This document shows positions 11,041 through 19,266 of a stretch of DNA of 64,000 bases, one piece after another. The stretch spans positions 1-64,000 of the forward strand of contig WGCA01000044.1 in the NCBI GenBank assembly GCA_015494065.1, written 5' to 3'. The notes under the pieces were generated by a model. The model saw only the letters and a list, made by a program, of their open reading frames with translations. It made no database searches and was not told the DNA's origin. Made by a program: the position numbers and the translations under genes. Numbering within the stretch: the first letter of the stretch is position 1; each line of letters begins with the position of its first letter. This DNA is from Thermodesulfobacteriaceae bacterium (lineage in GTDB: Bacteria > Desulfobacterota > Thermodesulfobacteria > Thermodesulfobacteriales > Thermodesulfatatoraceae).

Positions 11041-11083
11041 CCCCCGCTTTTGCCGATAACTTCAAAGAGATTAAAAGCGGGGG
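11041..11083. repeat. 11-bp perfect inverted repeat between carB and motA
   Basis: CCCCCGCTTTT (11041-11051) and AAAAGCGGGGG (11073-11083) are perfectly complementary around a 21-nt loop. The right arm ends 4 nt before the motA ATG and supplies the only purine-rich sequence that could act as its ribosome binding site. As RNA it could hide that site. It could also be a carB terminator, but no run of T follows the stem. Confidence 0.8.
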
Positions 11084-11087
11084 CGTT

Positions 11088-11852
11088 ATGGATCTTGGTA
11101 CCGTCATCGGTCTGGTCCTAGGCATAGTCCTTCTTTTGGGCTCCATCCTAGTGGGAGGGAGCCTGGGGATCTTTATCAACATCCCCTCTATTTTGATCGT
11201 GGTAGGGGGTACCATTGCCGGGTCCTTTATTTCCTTTTCTCTGCCGGACGTCATCGGCTCTTTTAAGATCGCGATGAAGGCCTTTTTTAACAAGCTTGAA
11301 CCCCCGGAAGAGATCATCAAGGAGCTCACCACCCTCGCCAATATCGCCCGCCGGGAGGGGCTCTTAAAGCTTGAAAAACAACCGGTCAAAAACCCCTTTC
11401 TCAAGAAGGCCATCATGTACTGCGTGGATGGGCACGAGGCCGAATTTATAGAAGAGGTCCTTTCCAAGGAGGTGGCTCTCACCGCGGAACGGCATGAGCT
11501 GGGGCAGAACCTGTTTAAGACCATGGCGGATCTGGCCCCAGCCTTCGGGATGATCGGGACCCTGATCGGGTTGGTGCAGATGTTATCCACCATGGATGAC
11601 CCGAAATCCATCGGTCCCTCCATGGCCGTGGCCCTTTTGACCACCCTTTACGGGGCGGTGATGGCCAACCTCATTTTTATCCCCATTGCCAATAAGCTTG
11701 CCTTAAGGGCCCAGGAGGAACAGCTGAATTACCGTCTCATTATTGAAGGGGTAATCGGCCTTCAAAAAGGGCTGAACCCCCGGGTGCTGGAAGAAATCTT
11801 AAAGGCCTTCTTGCCTCCCAAGAAACGGGAGGCCTTGGGCGGAGAAGGTTAA
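11088..11852 (+). CDS. motA: Flagellar motor stator protein MotA
   Basis: Inner-membrane stator subunit that with MotB converts ion flow into flagellar torque. 254 aa with four expected membrane segments. The N-terminal pair runs from LGLVLGIVLLLGSILVGGS to FINIPSILIVVGGTIAGSFI. The C-terminal pair includes LAPAFGMIGTLIGLVQML and GPSMAVALLTTLYGAVMANL, the conserved MotA proton-path region. Its stop overlaps motB by one base (TAATG). Translation may be limited by the leader hairpin. Confidence 0.97.
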   Translation: MDLGTVIGLVLGIVLLLGSILVGGSLGIFINIPSILIVVGGTIAGSFISFSLPDVIGSFKIAMKAFFNKLEPPEEIIKELTTLANIARREGLLKLEKQPVKNPFLKKAIMYCVDGHEAEFIEEVLSKEVALTAERHELGQNLFKTMADLAPAFGMIGTLIGLVQMLSTMDDPKSIGPSMAVALLTTLYGAVMANLIFIPIANKLALRAQEEQLNYRLIIEGVIGLQKGLNPRVLEEILKAFLPPKKREALGGEG

Positions 11853-12628
11853 TGGGCAAGAACTGTCCGGAAAAGAAAGAAAAATGCGAAGCCGGTGCAC
11901 CGAAATGGATGACCACCTTCTCCGATCTCATGTCGCTCCTTATGTGTTTCTTCGTCCTTCTGCTCTCTTTTTCCGAGATGGACGTGGCCCGTTTCAAGGA
12001 GGTGGCGGGTTCTTTGCGGGAGGCCTTCGGGGTGCAACGGGAAGAGGTGGTTTTTGAGATCCCTAAAGGGATCGACGTGGTCTCCACGGAATTTCCCGCC
12101 AAGTTCACCGTAGACGAGATCCTTGAACGCATAAAATCTGCGGTAAAACTCGAGTTGATCAAGGGAGAAATCCAGATCGAAAGTCTTAAGGACCGGGTGG
12201 TGCTGCGTTTTAAAGATGGGGTCCTTTTTGCCAAGGGGAGCGCCGAGCTTACCCCCCGGGCCAAGCAGATCCTGTTAAAAGTAGGGGAGGTGCTTGAGCT
12301 CTTTGACGGGGAAATCATCGTGGCTGGCCATACCGATAACACTCCGGTGCGCAACGGGCGTTTTCGCTCCAACTGGGAGCTTTCCGCCGCCCGGGCCGTT
12401 TCCGTGGTGGAATTTTTGTTAAAACACAAATTTGTCCTGCCCCGTCAACTGGCGGCGGTGGGCTACGGTCCAAGCCGGCCCCTTTACCCCAACGATACCG
12501 AAGAACACCGGGCCGCCAACCGGCGGGTAGAAATTATCCTGCTGCAACCCAAAGTACCACTGCTTGAATACCGGGAGGCGTTTTCCGGGAGTAAGGAACA
12601 GGAACCCATCCCCCAGGAGGCCAAATGA
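11852..12628 (+). CDS. motB: Flagellar motor stator protein MotB (OmpA domain)
   Basis: 258 aa. The single membrane helix is WMTTFSDLMSLLMCFFVLLL, whose Asp in SDL is the ion-carrying residue of MotB proteins. The OmpA/peptidoglycan-binding domain covers about residues 125-245, with VAGHTDNTPVR and NRRVEIILL. A short Cys-containing N-terminus (KNCPEKKEKCEAG) precedes the helix. It is coupled to motA by stop/start overlap and to the PilZ gene by an ATGA overlap, so the three form one operon. Confidence 0.97.
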   Translation: MGKNCPEKKEKCEAGAPKWMTTFSDLMSLLMCFFVLLLSFSEMDVARFKEVAGSLREAFGVQREEVVFEIPKGIDVVSTEFPAKFTVDEILERIKSAVKLELIKGEIQIESLKDRVVLRFKDGVLFAKGSAELTPRAKQILLKVGEVLELFDGEIIVAGHTDNTPVRNGRFRSNWELSAARAVSVVEFLLKHKFVLPRQLAAVGYGPSRPLYPNDTEEHRAANRRVEIILLQPKVPLLEYREAFSGSKEQEPIPQEAK

Positions 12629-13194
12629 GCGAAGAAAAAAGGCGTTTTATCAGGATTTATGACCGGGTACTTTTGAGGCTTAAACCTTTAGCACGGGAAG
12701 AATTTGAGCAAAAGCTGGCTAATTTTCGGGAAGGCAAGGAAAGGCCTTGGATTGACCCTGTCCGCCCCCCGGGCGAGGTGGTGAAGTTTGAGTCTTTTCT
12801 CAAACGCCTCCGGGAAAAGGACCGGGAATTGGCCGGTATCCTACAGATCCTAAACCAAAAGCTGGACCGCATCCTGATACACCTCTTAGGTGAAGAGTTT
12901 TTAAAGGGATTTCAGGAGGTGGAAGCCAATATAAGTGCCGGGGGGTTGAGGGTCAGGCTGGATACTGCCCCCCAACCCGGGCAACTTTACGAAATAGACC
13001 TCGGTCTCTTGCCAGATTGGGTCTTTTTAAAGACCTTTGGCGAGGTGATCAGGGTGGACGAGTGTGAGGAAGGGGGCTACGAAGTAGCCTTTAAATTCGT
13101 GTGGATTACCGAGGCTGACCAGGACAAACTGGTGCAACACATCTTCCGGCAACAGGTCCTCCAAATCCAGGCCAGCAAGCGGGTAAAAACCTAA
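12625..13194 (+). CDS. PilZ-domain protein, probable c-di-GMP-responsive motility regulator
   Basis: 189 aa. Both PilZ ligand motifs are present but far apart: RRFIR (RxxxR, residues 6-10) and NISAGG ([D/N]xSxxG, from N102). Between them lies a charged, probably helical insert of about 90 residues. The rest (LYEIDL, GEVIRV, YEVAFKF) fits the PilZ barrel and a C-terminal helix (FRQQVLQIQ) follows. ATGA overlap with motB suggests it modulates the stator in response to c-di-GMP, as YcgR-like proteins do, but without an obvious YcgR-N domain. The 3' end overlaps the convergent radical SAM gene by 4 nt. Confidence 0.82.
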   Translation: MSEEKRRFIRIYDRVLLRLKPLAREEFEQKLANFREGKERPWIDPVRPPGEVVKFESFLKRLREKDRELAGILQILNQKLDRILIHLLGEEFLKGFQEVEANISAGGLRVRLDTAPQPGQLYEIDLGLLPDWVFLKTFGEVIRVDECEEGGYEVAFKFVWITEADQDKLVQHIFRQQVLQIQASKRVKT

Positions 13195-14798
13195 GGACAG
13201 GCCCCGCAGCGTTTGCATCTGCCAAGTAAGCAGCCAGGGCTTGGGCGTCCGGAAAGGGCCCTTTCCCATTCTTCCCAGAGGAAGGAGCGTTTTATCCCCA
13301 AAGAGACCACCTCCCAGGGAAATAGTTCGTCCTTTTCCCGGGTACGGCTTACCAGAAATTGGGGGTTTACCGGTAGCAAGGTCAGGGCCTGGTTGAGGTT
13401 TTTCCCTTCGGCCAGGGCCAGGAGCAGGGGTTTCAGGCGGCGGTCACCCCGGGCGATAAGGGCCTGCAGCTTCGCCCATTTAGGGAGATCCGTAGTAAGG
13501 TGGGTGTTGGGAATCTTCTTTACCGCCTGCTTGAGCCATTTGAGCTTTTTCTTGAGTCCGGAAACCCCTTCAAAAGGGGCCCACTGGAACGGGGTGTGGG
13601 GTTTGGGCACAAAAGAGGCCACACTCACCCTTAATTCTACTACGTAACCCCGCGGCTTGGTTTCCTGATCAAGCACGTGTTTTATTTGACGGAGGAGTTT
13701 GGGGATCCCTTCCAGGTCCTCCCGGTTTTCTCCGGGCAGCCCCACCATGAAGTAGAGTTTTAAGACCCGGATCCCCACACGGGCCAGTTTGCGGGCGGCT
13801 TCCAGCAGGTCTTCGTCCTTCAAGTTTTTGTTGATAACCTGGCGCAGCCGCTCGGTTCCGGTCTCCGGGGCGATGGTGGCGGTGCGTTGCCGGGCCAGAA
13901 GTTGGGCGAAGGTCTCCGTTAAGGCGTCGGCCCGAAGGGAAGAGAAGGTCAGCGTACAGTCCTTGGCTAGCAGGGCCTGGGCCAGGCTTTCTACGGTTTC
14001 GGAGGCGGCAAATTCAAGCCCTATAAGGCCGACCTTGGCCCCTTGGGGAATGGCTTCCAGGGCCTTTTGCAAGGTCTCTTTGGGCCAGGGACGGGGCGGG
14101 CGGTAGAGGATGCCTGCGGCACAAAAGCGGCAGGCTCGTCCGCAGCCCCGCCCGATTTCCAGGAGGTGGGTCTCTTCAAAGACGGTGTGCGGGGTAAGGA
14201 GCTGGGAAAGCGGGGGCTCTTTAATCGCCGGGGCAATAACCCGGGTGACCGGGGGGTGCTTTATCTCTTTGAGCTCCCCCTCTCCGTCAAAGACAATTTC
14301 GTAATCAGCCGGGAGGAACCCCGGTATTTCGGTAAAGGGTCTGCGGTCAAGGATTACTTCCACCAATCTGGCGTGGATGGCCTCTATTTCGGCCAGCAAA
14401 AGACCGTCTACAAAAGGGGTGAAGGGGTCAGGGTTTAGCCAGGTGGCGATGCCCCCGGCCAGGACCGGAGGCCCTTCCTTTCTTTCTTCCCTTAAAGGGG
14501 AAAGCCCGGCTTCTTTTAAGATCTTGATGAGGTTGACCAGGTCCGTCTCAAACGAGACGGAAAACAAAACGAGGGCAAAGTCCGTGAGGGGCCGGCTGGA
14601 TTCCACGGAGCGCAGTTTTTCTCCTTCTTCTGGCAGAAAAAAACGCTCACAGACCAGGTCCTCATAACGATTTAGATATTCGTAGACCAGGCGAAACCCC
14701 AGGTTTGACATCCCCACCTCGTAGGTGTTGGGGAAGACCAGGGCGATAGGGAGGCGTCCGGTCCAGCGTTTTTTGAAATACCCCTTCTCAGCCTTCAT
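13191..14798 (-). CDS. B12-binding-type radical SAM protein (TIGR03960-like N-terminal part)
   Basis: 535 aa from ATG 14798. The longer tracked ORF (start 15008) would overlap galE. The N-terminal region (ALVFPNTYEVGMSNLGFRLV, then FSVSFETDL) resembles the cobalamin-binding-like domain of this family. The radical SAM cluster motif GRGCGRACRFC gives Cys219, Cys223 and Cys226. A C-terminal ending with Cys-rich CLLGRCKRCGACP is notable. Related proteins are often fused or adjacent to a DUF2344 domain, absent here. Function is unknown; RNA or tetrapyrrole modification are possibilities. No clear Shine-Dalgarno sequence precedes ATG 14798. Confidence 0.83.
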   Translation of the reverse strand: MKAEKGYFKKRWTGRLPIALVFPNTYEVGMSNLGFRLVYEYLNRYEDLVCERFFLPEEGEKLRSVESSRPLTDFALVLFSVSFETDLVNLIKILKEAGLSPLREERKEGPPVLAGGIATWLNPDPFTPFVDGLLLAEIEAIHARLVEVILDRRPFTEIPGFLPADYEIVFDGEGELKEIKHPPVTRVIAPAIKEPPLSQLLTPHTVFEETHLLEIGRGCGRACRFCAAGILYRPPRPWPKETLQKALEAIPQGAKVGLIGLEFAASETVESLAQALLAKDCTLTFSSLRADALTETFAQLLARQRTATIAPETGTERLRQVINKNLKDEDLLEAARKLARVGIRVLKLYFMVGLPGENREDLEGIPKLLRQIKHVLDQETKPRGYVVELRVSVASFVPKPHTPFQWAPFEGVSGLKKKLKWLKQAVKKIPNTHLTTDLPKWAKLQALIARGDRRLKPLLLALAEGKNLNQALTLLPVNPQFLVSRTREKDELFPWEVVSLGIKRSFLWEEWERALSGRPSPGCLLGRCKRCGACP

Positions 14799-14840
14799 GA
14801 AAGATATTTTACTTGGTTTGAGGGCGGGAAAGGAGGAGAC

Positions 14841-15821
14841 ATGGAAAAGAAAATTCTGGTCACCGGTGGGGCCGGCTACATCGGCTCCCACGTCCTTAAG
14901 GCGCTTAAAAAAGAAGGGTTTTCTCCCGTAGTAATAGACAACCTTTCTTCCGGGCACCGGGAGGCCGTACTCTGGGGGCGCCTGGTGGAAGGGGATTTGC
15001 GTGACCAAAAGTTTTTGACGGCCTTTTTTGAAGCGGAAAGGCCGCTAGCTATACTCCATTTTGCAGCCCATATTGTGGTCTCAGAAAGCGTGGTTGAGCC
15101 GCTTAAATATTACGAAAACAACCTGAGCGGCACACTTAATTTGCTGCTTTGTGCCCAAAGGTTCGGGATTAGGGCCTTTGTCTTTTCCTCCAGCGCTGCG
15201 GTTTACGGCGCCCCGGAAAAAGTCCCGATTCCGGAAGACCATCCCGTCCGTCCCATCAACCCTTACGGGGCCAGCAAGGCCATGGTAGAACAGGTTTTAA
15301 AAGACGCCTTCCGGGCCTATGGCCTCCCTTTCGTAGCGCTGCGCTATTTTAACGCCGCCGGAGCGGATCCTTCAGGCCTCATTGGGGAGGCCCACAAGCC
15401 TGAGACCCACCTCATTCCTCTTTTGCTGCAGACCGCCCTCGGGCAAAGACCCCGCTTTTTCCTCTACGGAGCCGACTATCCCACCCCTGACGGCACTTGT
15501 ATCCGGGACTTTATCCACGTCGAGGACCTGGCCATCATCCACGTCCTGGCCCTCAAGTATTTGCTGGATAAAGGGCAGAGCCTTATCCTGAACTGCGGCT
15601 ACGGCCACGGTTACTCGGTCAAAGAGGTCTTGGAGACCGCCGAAAAGGTAGTAAAGCGCCCTATCCCTTATGAGCTCAAAGAAAGGCGCCCTGGAGACCC
15701 ACCGGTCCTGGTGGCTGACCACAAGTTATTAAAAGAGGCCTTTTGCTTCCGCCCCGCCTTTGATGACCTGGAGGTTATCATCGAGACCGCCTGGCGCTGG
15801 GAGCAAAACCGTCGTTACTGA
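14841..15821 (+). CDS. galE: UDP-glucose 4-epimerase
   Basis: NAD-dependent interconversion of UDP-glucose and UDP-galactose for surface polysaccharide or LPS sugars. 326 aa short-chain dehydrogenase fold. Motifs are GGAGYIGSH (NAD), FSSSAAVYG (catalytic Ser), NPYGASKAMVE (catalytic YxxxK), ALRYFNAAGADP and GTCIRDFIHVEDLA. The RBS AAAGGAGG precedes ATG 14841. It is divergent from the radical SAM gene and convergent with, overlapping by 7 nt, the TIGR03790-like gene. Confidence 0.95.
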   Translation: MEKKILVTGGAGYIGSHVLKALKKEGFSPVVIDNLSSGHREAVLWGRLVEGDLRDQKFLTAFFEAERPLAILHFAAHIVVSESVVEPLKYYENNLSGTLNLLLCAQRFGIRAFVFSSSAAVYGAPEKVPIPEDHPVRPINPYGASKAMVEQVLKDAFRAYGLPFVALRYFNAAGADPSGLIGEAHKPETHLIPLLLQTALGQRPRFFLYGADYPTPDGTCIRDFIHVEDLAIIHVLALKYLLDKGQSLILNCGYGHGYSVKEVLETAEKVVKRPIPYELKERRPGDPPVLVADHKLLKEAFCFRPAFDDLEVIIETAWRWEQNRRY

Positions 15822-17539
15822 GCCTTCCTGAATTCTGGCCAAAGCTCAGCCAGCTCGGGCATGGTCAAAACCTTGTTTTTGATGTGTTCCGCCCGCTTTT
15901 TCTTTCCCCCACATATCAGGGCCCGGTAAAGCCAGGGGAGGTAGCCCCGGGCTTGCGGTTGAAGAGCGATGGCTTTTTCCAAATAACTTACGGCCTCAAG
16001 GCACTTTTTCTGCTCAAGCTTGATTCGTCCCACCAGATAAAGGGCTTCGGGAACCTCCTCCCGGGCCAGGGGCTTGGCCAGACCGAGGGCCTGGTCGTAG
16101 GCCTTATCTTTGAAAAGGAGAAAGGCAAGGAGCAAAGCGGCTTCTTTTTCCTTGCGGGCTTCCAGGAATTTCGCAAGGCGGTTCTTGAGTTTGGGACGTT
16201 GAGAGAGGGCCAAAAGGAGGCCAAAGGCCTCCGGGGGTAAGGTCTTCCTTTGCCGGGAAAGGGCCTTTAATTCGTCAAAGGCCTTCTTCTCCAGGCCGAG
16301 GCGCAGGTAAACCTGGGCCAGGAAGAGGTGGTCTTTTTCTTTAATGGCCCGGGTCAAGCGCCTCTTCCGTTCGGCAAACCAGGGGTCTATTTTCCTTCGG
16401 ACAAAGTGGGTCTTCCCGAGATGAGTAAAAGGGTCGCCGATTACCACCGTCTGCCAGCTAAGGTATGCCAGAGAACGGTAATAGGCTTCCGCCAGGGGTT
16501 TTCCCGCTAGATAGGCCGGGAACAAGAGGTGAGGCCTGGCTGAGGCCGAAAGATATGGCTCGTAAACGTTTCCAGAAATACCGGTAATACCCAGTCTTAT
16601 CAGGTCACCGATGAGGGACTGGGGAGAGCCCCCGAAATGCTTGTGTTTGGCGTGCCAGGGGGCTCCCACCTGCCAGTCCGGCGGTGGTTCGGCAAAGGTG
16701 CGAGCGTTGGTGCTCACGAAAGTAACCCCCACGGCCCCAGGCAAGAATTCAAAAAACAGGCGGCGGTTACGGGGATAGTTGGGATCATTTGAACCCCAGG
16801 AGGCGTAGCCGATAACCCTTTGGGCCGAGGCCAAAAAGGCCGGCTTAAAGGAGGTCAAAAACCGGAGCCCGCTAACTCCCTTAAGGCGCAGGTAAGTAGC
16901 GTAGAGCCAATTATCCCCAGGGCTTAAAGGACCATCCCTGGCGTCGAGGACCAGAGAGTAAGGAGGGGTAGTGTCTTTGGCTTGAACCGCCCTCTTGATC
17001 AGGGCGTATACGTCTTCCGGGCGGTAACCTGCCAGCCTGGTGACGAGGTAAATATCAAAACGGTCATGGTCAAAGGGCAGGTTTTCAGGGGTGCGGAAAT
17101 AAGGGTTTTTGAGCCACCCGCCCAACCGGTAAGGGCCGTAAAGCATTTTGCGGTAGAGTAAGGTCAACTCCGAATCCACGGAGGCGGCCTCACCGTCTCT
17201 GGCCACCCTTCCTTTTATCTTGTGCGGGACTTCAGGCATGAGGACCAGGACCAAAATCTGGTCTGCCAGACCTTGGGCCTGCAGGAAAGCCGCCAGGGGC
17301 CTTTCGAGGTACTTCAGGTAAATGGGCCGGCTTATCTCTTCCCGGCGGGGAAGGGAAAGGAGGAGTACGTTCTTCCGGGGGATCCGGCGTATTTTTCGGT
17401 AAAAGTCAGCCACCTCCCGGGAAAAAGGGCTGTTCTTGTTGGCCACGATGAGGACCCTTTCCGGAGTTAAGTAGCTTTCCTGGGCCCAGGCCTTTGGGAC
17501 GAACAGCCACAGAAGGAGTATCCCGCTTAGCCAGCGCAA
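15815..17539 (-). CDS. Secreted TIGR03790-like protein with C-terminal TPR-like repeats
   Basis: 574 aa with a clear Sec signal peptide (WLSGILLLWLFVPKAWAQ). The body begins YLTPERVLIVANKNSPFSREVADFY and contains WGSNDPNYPRN, GAVGVTFVSTNARTF and VIGDPF, features I associate with the uncharacterised TIGR03790 family. Residues from about 390 look like TPR-type helical repeats (FLAQVYLRLGLEKKAFDELK; ALYLVGRIKLEQKKCLEAVSYLEKAI). Its start overlaps sfsA by 13 nt, so it is the last gene of the msbA-lpxK-sfsA run. Biochemical function is unknown; exported and possibly envelope-associated. Confidence 0.72.
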   Translation of the reverse strand: MRWLSGILLLWLFVPKAWAQESYLTPERVLIVANKNSPFSREVADFYRKIRRIPRKNVLLLSLPRREEISRPIYLKYLERPLAAFLQAQGLADQILVLVLMPEVPHKIKGRVARDGEAASVDSELTLLYRKMLYGPYRLGGWLKNPYFRTPENLPFDHDRFDIYLVTRLAGYRPEDVYALIKRAVQAKDTTPPYSLVLDARDGPLSPGDNWLYATYLRLKGVSGLRFLTSFKPAFLASAQRVIGYASWGSNDPNYPRNRRLFFEFLPGAVGVTFVSTNARTFAEPPPDWQVGAPWHAKHKHFGGSPQSLIGDLIRLGITGISGNVYEPYLSASARPHLLFPAYLAGKPLAEAYYRSLAYLSWQTVVIGDPFTHLGKTHFVRRKIDPWFAERKRRLTRAIKEKDHLFLAQVYLRLGLEKKAFDELKALSRQRKTLPPEAFGLLLALSQRPKLKNRLAKFLEARKEKEAALLLAFLLFKDKAYDQALGLAKPLAREEVPEALYLVGRIKLEQKKCLEAVSYLEKAIALQPQARGYLPWLYRALICGGKKKRAEHIKNKVLTMPELAELWPEFRKAQ

Positions 17540-18222
17540 GGGGGGATCTCTCCCTGGAAATAGATTTTTTGGCCGTCATAGCAAAGCTTTGAAATCTTTA
17601 ACTCTACCCCTTGGGCCTGTGCCTCTTCAAAGAGTTTGGCAAAGGCCGGGTCGATTTCTTGGGCGGGGCGGAAACACGAGGCCTCCTTGCGGAAGCAAAG
17701 GACCCAGAGCAGGCTGCGGAAACCCTTTCTTTTAAGGTTAGCAAGCAGGCTCAGGTGCCTTTGTCCTCGGCTGGTGGGGGAGTCAGGAAAAAGGGCTGTT
17801 TCTCCCTTTGCCCAGGTACAACCCTTTATCTCCACGTAGACCTTCGGGCCCTTTTCCATCTCGAAGAGATAATCAAGCCGGCTGGTATTGATTTTGGGCT
17901 CAGGCAGATAATCCTTAAGCCCGGGAAAGAGGACTTTTCCCAGCTTAGTCAAGATCGCTTCGCTAAGGGGCCGGTGGTAGCCGGAATGGGCAAAGACCCA
18001 GTGGTTGGCCGCCCAACCCGCCAGAAGGTCCCAGGTGGTCTTGCGTTTGGGCCCGGGGCGATATTTGAGTAGTACCCGGTTGCCCGGGAAAAGCAGGTCG
18101 GGGAGGCGGCCTGGGTCGTGCACGTGGACGGCCAAGGTCTTTCCGTTTCCTTCCACCAGGGCCAGGAACCGGTTAGGCCTCTCAAGAAAGACGCCTTCCT
18201 GGTCCGCCGGCAGTTCAAGCAC
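17527..18222 (-). CDS. sfsA: SfsA family DNA-binding protein/nuclease
   Basis: About 231 aa. Family signatures: VFLERPNRFLALV, HVHDPGRLPDLL, RLDYLFEM (nuclease-like acidic residue) and VYVEIKGCTWAKG (E-x-K catalytic core). SfsA was named from sugar-fermentation phenotypes and later linked to DNA/RNA nuclease activity. The tracked start at 18321 would overlap lpxK by over 100 nt. The GTG at 18222 overlaps the lpxK stop by 8 nt and gives the normal family N-terminus, so I prefer it. Confidence 0.85.
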   Translation of the reverse strand: MLELPADQEGVFLERPNRFLALVEGNGKTLAVHVHDPGRLPDLLFPGNRVLLKYRPGPKRKTTWDLLAGWAANHWVFAHSGYHRPLSEAILTKLGKVLFPGLKDYLPEPKINTSRLDYLFEMEKGPKVYVEIKGCTWAKGETALFPDSPTSRGQRHLSLLANLKRKGFRSLLWVLCFRKEASCFRPAQEIDPAFAKLFEEAQAQGVELKISKLCYDGQKIYFQGEIPPCAG

Positions 18223-19261
18223 AGGTATGCCCTTTGAGCCTTTCCCAGACGAAATTTTTGAGCTCCTTTCCCAGGTAAGCTTCCGCAGGCAAAACGTAAC
18301 ACGGGCCAAGTTCCCTGCCAAAGGGCAAAAGTTTAACCGCGTCTTTGGTACTAGTAAGCAGGGCCGCGGCTCCTGCCCTTTCCTGGGCCTGTTTGATCTT
18401 TTTTATCAAACCGGGGCGGTAGTGTACGTGGTCCGGCAGGGCCCAAAAACCCCGCACAGGGCCCACCTTTTGGGCGGCGGTAAGGAAGGAGGCCGGGTCC
18501 GCCAGGCCACAGAAGACAAAATAACTTGGGGCCACTGCCTCTTGGCGCGGGTCTGTTAAAAGATAAGGTCTTCCGTAAAGGAAAGGTACTTCAAAAACGG
18601 GCCGGCCAAATTGGGAAAGCTTTGAGGCCAAGGCTTGGGCCGCCTCGGGGGCCAGGTTGGTCTTGGTGACCACCAGGGCGTCTGCCTGGGAGAGGGCGCT
18701 TTTCGGCTCCCTTAATCTTCCTGCGGGAAAGACCCGCTCTTCCAAAGTCTTTTGGGTAGCGGAAAAAACTACCAGGTCAAGGTCGCGACCAAGACGCAAA
18801 TGTTGAAAGCCGTCGTCGAGAAGGAGTACCTCAGCTTCAAATTCTTTGATGGCCCAAAAGGCCCCTTGGACCCGGTCTCTGGCCACCACCACCGGGACCT
18901 TGCTTTCCAGCGCCAGGAGGTAGGCCTCGTCCCCAACTAACTCGGGGTCTTCAAGGGGGCCTGCACCGCGGCTGGCGAAGACCACCCCCCGGCTCCGACC
19001 GCGGTAGCCCCTGCTCAAAATAGCTACCCGCAGGCCCTTTTCCTTCAAAAACCTGGCTAGAGAGCATACCAGCGGTGTTTTGCCTTCTCCGCCCAGGGAG
19101 AGATTGCCCACACTGATGACAAAGGCTCGGGGCCGGTAGGAGGGCTGAAGCCCCCGGGTGTAAGCCCAGCGCCTAAGGCGCATTATCTCCCCGTAAAGCA
19201 GCCCCAGAGGGGAGAGGGCCGGGGCCATCTTTGACCAGAGGTTTTCCAGGCCTTGATACAT
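18215..19261 (-). CDS. lpxK: Tetraacyldisaccharide 4'-kinase (lipid A)
   Basis: Phosphorylates the 4' position of the lipid A disaccharide precursor at the inner membrane. 348 aa. The P-loop is in VGNLSLGGEGKTPLV and LSRGYRGR follows. VLLDDGFQHLRLGRDLDLVV is the conserved LpxK signature. It lies 5 nt downstream of msbA, so the two share an operon. This proves a genuine lipid A outer membrane in the organism. Confidence 0.96.
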   Translation of the reverse strand: MYQGLENLWSKMAPALSPLGLLYGEIMRLRRWAYTRGLQPSYRPRAFVISVGNLSLGGEGKTPLVCSLARFLKEKGLRVAILSRGYRGRSRGVVFASRGAGPLEDPELVGDEAYLLALESKVPVVVARDRVQGAFWAIKEFEAEVLLLDDGFQHLRLGRDLDLVVFSATQKTLEERVFPAGRLREPKSALSQADALVVTKTNLAPEAAQALASKLSQFGRPVFEVPFLYGRPYLLTDPRQEAVAPSYFVFCGLADPASFLTAAQKVGPVRGFWALPDHVHYRPGLIKKIKQAQERAGAAALLTSTKDAVKLLPFGRELGPCYVLPAEAYLGKELKNFVWERLKGHTCA

Positions 19262-19266
19262 TTTGG

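Noticed and set aside
14799-15008. N-terminal 70 residues of the tracked radical SAM ORF
   Set aside because: They lie over galE in another frame and carry no family similarity; ATG 14798 is a better start.
18223-18321. N-terminal 33 residues of the tracked sfsA ORF
   Set aside because: They run through lpxK coding sequence; GTG 18222 fits the family start.
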